DNA from: Lachnospiraceae bacterium
GTDB lineage: Bacteria; Bacillota_A; Clostridia; Lachnospirales; Lachnospiraceae
Assembly (NCBI GenBank): GCA_009911175.1
Contig: QXWX01000108.1
Coordinates: 1 to 21,356, forward strand
DNA length: 21,356 nucleotides
Direction of reading: 5' to 3'
The translations under genes were made by a program, and so were the position numbers. The notes beneath the pieces are model-generated. The model was not told where the DNA came from. It saw nothing but the letters and a program-made list of their open reading frames with translations, and made no database searches. Positions 16,041-21,356 of the stretch are shown here, piece after piece (positions within the stretch are counted from its first letter, which is position 1; every line of letters starts with the position of its first letter).

Positions 16041-18056
16041 GTGTCAGTATATGTATTTAGCCAGGCCATTGGACACACCACAGATAGTATAAATTATATG
16101 CGAATATACAAGGAGCAGATGTTAGGAGAAACATCTGCTTCAATCAAATATATATTCCCAGAGATACCGGAGCAAAAGTGGATTAATAGATATACGAAAG
16201 CTGGGATAGATGTCGGACAATTAGTGAGCATGTACCAATGTCTTACAGATAACCATACATTGAAGTTGTCAATAAAAACAGAAAAAAAATTAGATGAATT
16301 GAAAAATAGTTTGCATTATACAGGGATTATTCATCTTGAATCAGAGATTCGATTGGTTAAGGATGGTTATGTGATTGCTACGATTCTGCTGGATGAAAAG
16401 GATAAGGAGTATGTTTGGGGCATATGCTATTTTAGTTATACAAAGCTTATTCGTATGGAGGTTTATACAGACCGGATCATTTATAGTAATTCGTATATAA
16501 CAGCCATTTCAAAAAATGGCTGTTATGCGAAGCTTGTAAGACGTACGTTTTATAATAGTGATGCTTCTGTGGCGTATGATCAGGTTTTTGAAGGCGAAGA
16601 AGAGACGTTTTTATTTCCAGATGGCAAAGTCTATAAGAGATTACAATTTGTTACGGAATTTATAAAAAGACTGGATTTATTGGAGCAGGATACTGTCCTT
16701 TTGGATTATTCTGTACCGAATAAATTTATACAAGCTATATTTGAATTTGGGAAGAGAGCTAGTATTGTGGCTATGGCTCCAGCTAAATATGATTTTGCGG
16801 AGGATAAAGACTATTATTATTGGTTTCAGTATTCTGAGGCGCTTGACTTTATGATCGTGTCAACAAAAGGGCAGAAGGAAATGCTGACAAAAGAATTAAA
16901 AAAGTATTATTGTAGCATTCCTGACATCAGGGTAATTCCAATAGAGGGGGAATTTTTGACTGCAGTATTGTATGAATCTTATAATGAAAATCTTGCTTTG
17001 TCGTGGACTTTTAATGGAAAAACGGATGGCTTTTTGATATATGACGAGTATGGAACAAAACTGTGTGAAACAAGAAATATATATCAGCATTATTTTTTGA
17101 TTAAAGGCTACCAGAAAGAAACTGGTTTTGTTTTGAAAGCTTTTTCCGATACAGTGAAAGGTAAGGTGATAATAGCGGAGTCAAAAATAATACGTTTATG
17201 TATGAGACGATTTGATAAACCGGTAGTAAGTTTGGTGATACCGGCTTATAATGCGGAAGAAGGTATTGCGAGAGCAATTGATAATGCTCTTGCACAGAGT
17301 TTTTTAAACTTGGAAATTATCATTGTGGATGATGGGAGTACAGATTTTACCTCTAATATTATTGAGTGGTATGCTGAAAAATATTCAAATGTATCAGCAA
17401 TACATCAGGAGAATAGCGGTGTTTCTGCTGCAAGGAATAGAGGGATAGAGACTGCCCAAGGTGATTTTATAGGATTTATGGATAGTGACGATATGATTCA
17501 TCCTGATATGATAATAAGACTATATTATTCTATTATTAGGAATAAGTGCGAAATTGCAGTTACATCTGCATATACCGTAACTAATGCTGGGTATATTAAG
17601 TATTTACAGTACGCATTGAAAGAAGATGTTGCAATGACAACAGACGAGTTTTTCGTAGCGTATATGAGAAATGACCTTGGTCTTGTTGTATGGAATAAAT
17701 TATATAATGCTTCCCTTGTAAAGACACATATGTTTCCTATATTTCCGTATGAAGATTTGGCATGGACACCGTATGTGTTGTCTTATGCTGATAAAATTTG
17801 TTATTTGAATGATTTTTCTTATGATTGGGATAGAAGTATCGGTGATAATACATTGTCAGGTGAACTGATGCGTTATACAAAAAAGGAAACTTTTAAGATG
17901 CTTAAGCAGGCAATTTTATTTTATTTGGAAGAAGGGAATCCTAAAAGATGCAAATTGCTGAAAAAGGTGGCAAAAAATGATTTGCTGCGTTGTAAGAAGA
18001 AAACAAAATATGAAGAATATGGAAAGTTATGGGAATGGGTAGATGAACAATTTTAA
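16041..18056 (+). CDS. GtfA-like N-terminal half fused to a GT2 glycosyltransferase
   Basis: This 671-residue protein is a chimera. Residues 1 to about 306 follow GtfA collinearly: SVYVFSQAIGHTTDSINYMRIYK matches the GtfA beginning, then come a beta-meander add-on domain (RTFYNSDASVAYDQVFEGEE) and a Rossmann half ending IRVIPIEG, where GtfA has VVTIPVGS. At that point GtfA would continue into its UDP-binding lobe with EX7E; that lobe is absent. Instead there is a beta-sandwich-like linker, possibly fibronectin-III-like (about 317-386), and a GT2 catalytic domain with VSLVIPAYN (396-404), DDGS (430-433) and the metal-binding DSDD (481-484). The start is GTG 16041 behind GAGAGGAAG. It likely adds a sugar to the adhesin glycan, with the GtfA part serving to recognise substrate or partner (inference). 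The gene is visibly more AT-rich than secA2, which hints at separate origin. Confidence 0.85.
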   Translation: MSVYVFSQAIGHTTDSINYMRIYKEQMLGETSASIKYIFPEIPEQKWINRYTKAGIDVGQLVSMYQCLTDNHTLKLSIKTEKKLDELKNSLHYTGIIHLESEIRLVKDGYVIATILLDEKDKEYVWGICYFSYTKLIRMEVYTDRIIYSNSYITAISKNGCYAKLVRRTFYNSDASVAYDQVFEGEEETFLFPDGKVYKRLQFVTEFIKRLDLLEQDTVLLDYSVPNKFIQAIFEFGKRASIVAMAPAKYDFAEDKDYYYWFQYSEALDFMIVSTKGQKEMLTKELKKYYCSIPDIRVIPIEGEFLTAVLYESYNENLALSWTFNGKTDGFLIYDEYGTKLCETRNIYQHYFLIKGYQKETGFVLKAFSDTVKGKVIIAESKIIRLCMRRFDKPVVSLVIPAYNAEEGIARAIDNALAQSFLNLEIIIVDDGSTDFTSNIIEWYAEKYSNVSAIHQENSGVSAARNRGIETAQGDFIGFMDSDDMIHPDMIIRLYYSIIRNKCEIAVTSAYTVTNAGYIKYLQYALKEDVAMTTDEFFVAYMRNDLGLVVWNKLYNASLVKTHMFPIFPYEDLAWTPYVLSYADKICYLNDFSYDWDRSIGDNTLSGELMRYTKKETFKMLKQAILFYLEEGNPKRCKLLKKVAKNDLLRCKKKTKYEEYGKLWEWVDEQF

Positions 18057-18105
18057 CATTTATAAGGTTTGACATGAAATGTGGGGGATTTCGAGGAGAT
18101 AGGAA

Positions 18106-19449
18106 ATGATCATTTTTTCTAATAAGTATACAGAGGATATAGAGAAACTACGAGTGACAATACACTGTCTGGGTGAGGAGATAGGTGTTGTTGTATTTGA
18201 GGACAATGCATTTTTACCCAAAGGAGTATCTTCGCCTTATGAATATTATATTTCAAATCAAAATTGTAATGAACATGCGGAAAAGGAATTGTTTTATGAT
18301 TCCTTAGTAATACCTGAATACTGGGAGATTCGTCCAAATGGCGCAACTGCGGGAATTTATTACATGGGGTGTGAGAGGGCAACAGTTTATTTTTGTGAAC
18401 AAAGGTGTGGGCGATCAGGTTTGCGGGAAGCTTTAAATGCTGCTGTAAGCGCAGGTAATCCGGCGGCAGATAGCGAAGATGCCGAATATATGGCTCCACT
18501 GGAAAAGAGAAGCATTCAGCGGATAGAATGGCATACCGACAATGGTTGGATATACCGGATTGACCTTTATAATAAGTATGGCTTGAAGTATGCGAGCGAA
18601 TTCCGTGATGAAGATGGAAATGTGGAATCAAAAGTATTTTATTCGGATAACAATCAGGAAGTGATTGTGGAACAACCAGGAAATGATGTGGTTACTTTGG
18701 TGGAAAAGGGAAACGTGAAAGGATTTTTTAATTCTCGTACAGAATTTATCGAGTATAATGTGGCAGAAGTGAGCCGGAATGAAAAGAAAATGATATTTGT
18801 GCAGGATGAAAAAATGCTAGATGCTTTGCGAATAAAGCCGGAAGAAAAGCAGAACTGGGACTTTGCGTGTTTTCCGAATGAGCAGTTGCTAAATAAGTAT
18901 ATAGATTTGGGTGGGAAAAATGGGTTACGATTTTATGCGATACCTGAGTATTATCCTCAAAACGAAACAAAGGCAGAAGCTCTGATTTTGACGGCATCAG
19001 ATCAGATTGAAAAAATAAAGGAGCTTGTCTATGAATTGCCCAGCATGACGTTCCACATTGCGGCGCATACATTAATGTCAGATAAGCTTAACAAATTAGG
19101 AGAACTGGAAAGTGTAAACCTTTATCCATGTGTGAGCCGGGAAATGCTGGATACTTTATGGGACAGATGTGATTTTTATCTGGATATTAATCATAGGTAT
19201 GAAATATATGATGCGGTAAATGCGGCACATCAGAATAACCTGCTGATCATGGGGTTTGAAAATACTGTACATCATAAGGAATTACTTGTGAATGGTTGTA
19301 TATATCCGGAACAAGAATATAAAAAAATGGTGTTGGTAATAGAGTATGTCTTGAAGAGTCCGGTGCTGATGCAGAAATTATTGTTGGCACAACAAATAAA
19401 AAAGATAGAGATCTGGAAAGCGGTATTGAAATCGGAAGAGGAACTGTGA
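18106..19449 (+). CDS. Divergent GtfB paralogue, partner candidate for the chimera
   Basis: This 447-residue protein aligns along its length with the upstream GtfB. The matching blocks are the start region ending EDNAFLPKGVSSPYEYY, IPEYWEI, RIEWHTDNGWIYRIDLYNKYG, QEVIVEQPG, NSRTEFIEY, FHIAAHTLMSDKLNKLG, SVNLYPCVSREMLD and CDFYLDINHRYEIYDAV. It lacks the NSLSTPFFV block and carries an extra Ala-rich insertion of about 40 residues (around 100-140, LREALNAAVSAGNPAADSED) that is more GC-rich than its surroundings. The start is ATG 18106 with GAGGAGATAGGA just upstream. It is the last gene before the terminator and lies 49 bases after the GtfA-like/GT2 chimera, so the two may form a second A/B-type complex (inference). 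Like GtfB it probably has no catalysis of its own. Confidence 0.82.
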   Translation: MIIFSNKYTEDIEKLRVTIHCLGEEIGVVVFEDNAFLPKGVSSPYEYYISNQNCNEHAEKELFYDSLVIPEYWEIRPNGATAGIYYMGCERATVYFCEQRCGRSGLREALNAAVSAGNPAADSEDAEYMAPLEKRSIQRIEWHTDNGWIYRIDLYNKYGLKYASEFRDEDGNVESKVFYSDNNQEVIVEQPGNDVVTLVEKGNVKGFFNSRTEFIEYNVAEVSRNEKKMIFVQDEKMLDALRIKPEEKQNWDFACFPNEQLLNKYIDLGGKNGLRFYAIPEYYPQNETKAEALILTASDQIEKIKELVYELPSMTFHIAAHTLMSDKLNKLGELESVNLYPCVSREMLDTLWDRCDFYLDINHRYEIYDAVNAAHQNNLLIMGFENTVHHKELLVNGCIYPEQEYKKMVLVIEYVLKSPVLMQKLLLAQQIKKIEIWKAVLKSEEEL

Positions 19450-19468
19450 CAAGCAGTTGACATAACGG

Positions 19469-19516
19469 TCTGATTGAACAAGGAAAATATTTTCAACTGT
19501 TCAATCAGATTTTTTT
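19469..19516 (+). terminator. Rho-independent terminator of the accessory Sec/glycosylation operon
   Basis: A perfect 12-bp stem (TCTGATTGAACA at 19469-19480 with TGTTCAATCAGA at 19498-19509) encloses a 17-base loop. Seven T residues (19510-19516) follow directly. The loop itself contains the self-complementary GAAAATATTTTC. It begins 20 bases after the stop of the last glycosyltransferase-related gene, so it marks the end of the whole transcript. Confidence 0.92.
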
Positions 19517-19661
19517 CTTGTGCTCCTCCAGAGCACTATGCAAGAGATACCATCAGAGAGTATGGAGTGAATAACTGATTTGAATTTATGCCAGAAAAAC
19601 AGAAAATGTTACTTTCTTTTACACGACTTCTTCTTTATTTTACACCGATATCAATATTTTA
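19517..19661. other. Intergenic DNA with one small hairpin
   Basis: This AT-rich stretch separates the operon terminator from the next promoter. It holds a 6-bp hairpin (GTGCTC 19520-19525 with GAGCAC 19531-19536, loop CTCCA) just beyond the terminator. A 42-codon open frame around 19587-19713 has no ribosome site and runs through the promoter, so it is not taken as a gene. I see nothing else here. Confidence 0.5.
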
Positions 19662-19703
19662 TTGCAAATCAATTGTATTATCGTATAGTAATAACGATAA
19701 TAC
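19662..19703 (+). promoter_or_regulatory. Promoter with 10-bp dyad operator, upstream of the 55-aa membrane protein
   Basis: A -35 box TTGCAA (19662-19667), a 16-base spacer and a -10 box TATAGT (19684-19689) form a plausible sigma-A promoter. A perfect 10-bp inverted repeat, GTATTATCGT (19675-19684) and ACGATAATAC (19694-19703) with a 9-base spacer, straddles the -10 and the expected start point. This is the geometry of an operator for a dimeric helix-turn-helix repressor. The right half-site recurs at the same distance in the promoter at 20487-20528. Confidence 0.7.
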
Positions 19704-19747
19704 GAACATATGAGTCATGATTTTCAAATATGAGAAAGGATTCGCAT

Positions 19748-19915
19748 ATGGATTGGCTGACAGACGAAGCGCTGTATTATGGTGGAATGCTGGTTTCAGC
19801 ATGTTCACTGTTATTAGGAATTGTATATTGCGTTTTACCGTATATTAGAAAAATTCGTTTGAATATACAGTTAGATGAGGAATATGGGAAGACGGTTAAA
19901 ACAAGTAAAGAGTGA
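19748..19915 (+). CDS. Small single-pass membrane protein, 55 aa
   Basis: The 55-residue product begins MDWLTDEALYYGG, has one hydrophobic segment (about 13-36, GGMLVSACSLLLGIVYCVLPYI), then a basic stop-transfer (RKIRLN) and a short acidic-basic tail (QLDEEYGKTVKTSKE), so the N-terminus is probably outside. The start at ATG 19748 is chosen because AAGGA (19736-19740) lies 7 bases upstream; ATG 19730 would add six residues and has no ribosome site. It is driven by the dyad promoter just before it and followed by a nested hairpin. I do not recognise a named family. The promoter it shares with the kinase gene suggests a common regulon, so it may belong to the kinase-linked system cut off by the right edge. 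Confidence 0.65.
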   Translation: MDWLTDEALYYGGMLVSACSLLLGIVYCVLPYIRKIRLNIQLDEEYGKTVKTSKE

Positions 19916-19932
19916 AAAGAGGAAGTGTGTCA

Positions 19933-19979
19933 GGCATCCGGCTTCTTGCCGCAGGCAAGTATAAAATGAGTCGGATGCC
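19933..19979 (+). other. Nested hairpin after the 55-aa gene, possible terminator without T-tract
   Basis: An outer stem GGCATCCG (19933-19940) with CGGATGCC (19972-19979), extendable by GCT/AGT, encloses an inner stem CTTGCC (19945-19950) with GGCAAG (19954-19959) on a GCA loop. No T run follows on either strand, so it is not a standard intrinsic terminator, though it lies between convergent genes where one would be useful. The 9-base direct repeat TGTGTCAGG flanks the structure (19926-19934 and 19989-19997). Confidence 0.6.
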
Positions 19980-20027
19980 GTTATAGTATGTGTCAGGTTA
20001 GATCGTGAATCTGCATAGTTGCCGGAA

Positions 20028-20345
20028 TCAAAGAAGCTTTAGAAATGTAATCAGCGCTTCATACTGCTGGGAATCCAGTTTTGAAGCATAGTGAAGTAAC
20101 TGACACTGCTGTTCATTGATCAAAGTAGCATTGTCATTGTCCTCCAGAAAAAATTGAGATAAAGTGATTCCAAAGGCATCGCAGATTTTACTGAGAGAAG
20201 GAATCGTCGGAAGCATATTCTTTCGGTACCAGGAAGAAATCGTAGACTGCGTAAGTCCTGATTTTTCAGCCAGCTGATACTCTGACCAGTTGCGTTCCAG
20301 ACGATATTGAACACAGTTTACGCTCTTCAATTTTTTTAACTGCAA
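20028..20345 (-). CDS. XRE/Cro-CI-type helix-turn-helix regulator
   Basis: This 105-residue reverse-strand protein has an N-terminal XRE helix-turn-helix: RLERNWSEYQLAEKSGLTQSTISSWYRKNMLPTIPSLSKICDAFGITLSQFF, about residues 15-67. The recognition helix lies near LTQSTISSWYR. The C-terminal 35 residues (INEQQCQLLHYASKLDSQQYEALITFLKLL) look helical and could dimerise. The start is a TTG at 20345; an in-frame stop lies a few codons upstream, and no clear ribosome site is visible, so translation is weak or the true start is a later TTG. It sits between two promoters with a common operator-like motif, which makes it the obvious candidate regulator of both (inference). Small XRE proteins of this type are common in Clostridia. 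Confidence 0.85.
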   Translation of the reverse strand: MQLKKLKSVNCVQYRLERNWSEYQLAEKSGLTQSTISSWYRKNMLPTIPSLSKICDAFGITLSQFFLEDNDNATLINEQQCQLLHYASKLDSQQYEALITFLKLL

Positions 20346-20486
20346 GTGTTTTTATGATTGAAAAACTGTGTTACTTGCCACAGACTCATGTAAACAATCT
20401 GTGACATATGCGCCACCAACATGATTATTGTAACCCGCACCAACCTGACATTGCAGGTATATTTGCTAATTATAAGTGAATTACTA
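20346..20486. other. Intergenic region between xre (reverse) and the kinase promoter
   Basis: No coding region is supported here. It holds two short inverted repeats: CACAGA (20379-20384) with TCTGTG (20398-20403), and ACCTG (20443-20447) with CAGGT (20454-20458). They lie in the zone where the promoter of the reverse-strand regulator should be, and could be operator sites, but I cannot name a convincing -35/-10 pair on that strand. Confidence 0.4.
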
Positions 20487-20528
20487 TTGCAATTTACTAC
20501 GTAAAACATATAATAAAAACGATAATAC
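20487..20528 (+). promoter_or_regulatory. Promoter upstream of the kinase, sharing the operator half-site
   Basis: TTGCAA (20487-20492), a 16-base spacer and a consensus TATAAT (20509-20514) form a strong sigma-A promoter. ACGATAATAC (20519-20528) follows at exactly the spacing seen at 19694-19703. The alignment of the two promoters needs no gap across about 43 bases. Only the right half-site is conserved; instead of the left half there is a different small dyad, TTTAC-TAC-GTAAA (20493-20505). The leader to the kinase start is about 140 bases and contains an 11-codon frame (20565-20600), noted but not called as a gene. Confidence 0.72.
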
Positions 20529-20661
20529 ATATTGATTATGGAATTATAGAAAGGCGAAGCGGCAATGAAAGCGAAGGAAGAGGTTCCTGAGTCTATATAG
20601 AGCTTATGTACGGGATGACAAAAATATGCAGATAAAATCAGAGAAAGTCGGAGAGTAATAT

Positions 20662-21300
20662 ATGTCGGAGATTATAGCTGGTACATATCAAATTATCAGG
20701 AAGATTGGCTCCGGTGGCGGGGGCAACGTTTTTCTGGCGTATCATCAGCGTCTGGATAAAAAAGTAGCTCTAAAAGCGGATAAAAGACAGATATCCACAT
20801 GCCCGGAGCTTTTGCGTATCGAAGTAGATGTATTAAAGCATCTCAGCCATACGTATATTCCGCAGGTGTATGACTTCTTTGTGGAAAATGAGACGGTTTA
20901 TACAGTTATGGATTATATTGAAGGGGAGAGCTTTGATAAGCTGTTGAAGAGGGGGGAGACGTTTTCACAGGTGCAGGTGATCCGATGGGGGAGGCAGCTT
21001 CTGGAGGCTCTTTCTTATCTGCACAGTCCGATTCACGGAGACCTGCCCCATGGCTATACTCACAGTGATATCAAACCGGCGAATTTGATACTGACTCCGT
21101 TGGGAGATATCTGTCTGATCGATTTCAATATTACGCTGGCGCTGGGTGAAGAAACGATAATCGGACGCAGCAAGGGCTATGCTTCGCCGGAACACTCTGG
21201 TTTGGATTTCTCTACAGACAGGTCCTACACAGGAGCAGAGGGCACGGACTTATCGGATCCGTTCCGGAAAGGTTCGGCCGGGGCTGTTGCACTAATATAG
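20662..21300 (+). CDS. Hanks-type Ser/Thr protein kinase, truncated after the activation segment
   Basis: The protein starts at ATG 20662 behind GGAGAG. It has a glycine-rich loop (IGSGGGGNVFLAY, about 15-27), the ATP-anchoring Lys in VALK (about 38), a catalytic loop HSDIKPAN (Asp about 136, HSD in place of HRD), DFN in place of DFG (Asp about 154) and the segment GYASPEHSGLDF. After this a linker (TDRSYTGAEGTDLSDPFRKG) leads directly into a palindrome at 21281, which supplies the last codons and the TAG stop. The whole C-terminal lobe beyond the APE-like motif is missing, so 212 residues are too few for an active kinase (usually about 260 or more for the domain). The gene is probably interrupted by inserted DNA, and its remainder may lie beyond the right edge. 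The substrate is unknown. No membrane segment is seen. Confidence 0.85.
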   Translation: MSEIIAGTYQIIRKIGSGGGGNVFLAYHQRLDKKVALKADKRQISTCPELLRIEVDVLKHLSHTYIPQVYDFFVENETVYTVMDYIEGESFDKLLKRGETFSQVQVIRWGRQLLEALSYLHSPIHGDLPHGYTHSDIKPANLILTPLGDICLIDFNITLALGEETIIGRSKGYASPEHSGLDFSTDRSYTGAEGTDLSDPFRKGSAGAVALI

Positions 21301-21318
21301 TGCTTCAGCCCTATTTTT
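21281..21318 (+). other. Palindrome with T-tract breaking the kinase gene (terminator-like or IS-end-like)
   Basis: GGGCTG and GCACTA (21281-21294, separated by TT) pair with TAGTGC and CAGCCC (21298-21311, separated by TT) across an ATA loop. This gives 12 bp with one symmetric 2x2 internal loop, followed by TA and five T residues. In shape it is a rho-independent terminator. Its sequence also resembles the palindromic ends of some insertion sequences (recalled, not checked). It contains the stop codon of the truncated kinase. Confidence 0.6.
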
Positions 21319-21319
21319 G

Positions 21320-21356
21320 GTGTGCCCGGTGGGCACACGTTCTAACGGGTGAAAGT
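21320..21356 (+). mobile_element. Probable 5' end of a group II intron (cut by window edge)
   Basis: The sequence starts GTGTG, fitting the GUGYG 5' consensus of group II introns. A perfect 8-bp hairpin follows (GTGTGCCC 21320-21327, loop GGT, GGGCACAC 21331-21338), then TTCTAACGGGTGAAAGT, which resembles domain I of bacterial group II introns as I recall them. It begins two bases after a terminator-like hairpin with T-tract, the favoured insertion site of class C group II introns. Only 37 bases are visible, with no reverse transcriptase or domain V, so the call is tentative. Confidence 0.5.

Noticed and set aside
18072..18077. TTGACA box upstream of the GtfB paralogue as a promoter
   Set aside because: No -10-like hexamer lies at 16-18 bases; the position falls on the GC-richer ribosome-site region.
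20120..20314. Second reverse-strand frame overlapping the XRE regulator
   Set aside because: It is a frame-shifted shadow of the helix-turn-helix gene; the regulator frame gives a clear domain.
20565..20600. 11-codon frame in the kinase leader as a regulatory leader peptide
   Set aside because: AAAGG lies upstream, but there is no run of regulatory codons and no alternative hairpins; left as a note only.
21061..21135. HSD and DFN motifs as signs of a dead pseudokinase
   Set aside because: The catalytic Asp residues are kept, and such variants occur in clostridial kinases as I recall; the truncation is the real defect.

Overview
The window is the 3' part of an accessory Sec (SecA2/SecY2) adhesin-glycosylation-and-export locus, followed by a short unrelated regulatory/kinase segment. 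Low-to-mid GC, strong AGGAGG-type ribosome sites, common TTG and GTG starts and the style of the small proteins suggest a gut-type Firmicute of class Clostridia, most likely Lachnospiraceae. This placement rests on recalled family resemblance and was not checked by a search.

Layout. Bases 1-846 are the C-terminal end of a serine-rich repeat adhesin: 21 tandem MSDAS units, a Pro/Ala-rich wall-spanning stretch and a membrane segment with no LPxTG motif. A 51-residue membrane protein (856-1011) and a hairpin follow. Next comes the export core in the classical order secY2, asp1, asp2, asp3, secA2 (1125-8209), with long gene overlaps. After it lies an expanded glycosyltransferase set (8301-19449): gtf3, gtf3, gtfA, gtfA, gtf3, gtfB, a GtfA-like/GT2 chimera, and a divergent gtfB paralogue. 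A strong intrinsic terminator at 19469-19516 ends the unit.

How they work together (inferred from the streptococcal systems). GtfA with GtfB would put the first GlcNAc on Ser/Thr of the repeats in the cytoplasm, and Gtf3-type enzymes would extend it. Asp2, which has an esterase-type triad, would O-acetylate the sugars. Asp1-3 and SecA2 would then hand the glycoprotein to the SecY2 channel. The new element is the 671-residue protein at 16041-18056. It keeps the GtfA N-terminal half, but its GT-B donor-binding half is replaced by a beta-sandwich-like linker and a GT2 (GT-A) domain. It is paired with its own GtfB-like partner.

After the terminator (19517-21356) there is a 55-residue membrane protein, a nested hairpin, a reverse-strand XRE-type regulator, and a Ser/Thr kinase cut off in mid-domain. 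Two promoters of matching design, upstream of the small protein and of the kinase, share a 10-base operator-like motif. The kinase frame runs into a terminator-like or IS-end-like palindrome, immediately followed by what looks like the 5' end of a group II intron, so mobile DNA begins at the right edge.
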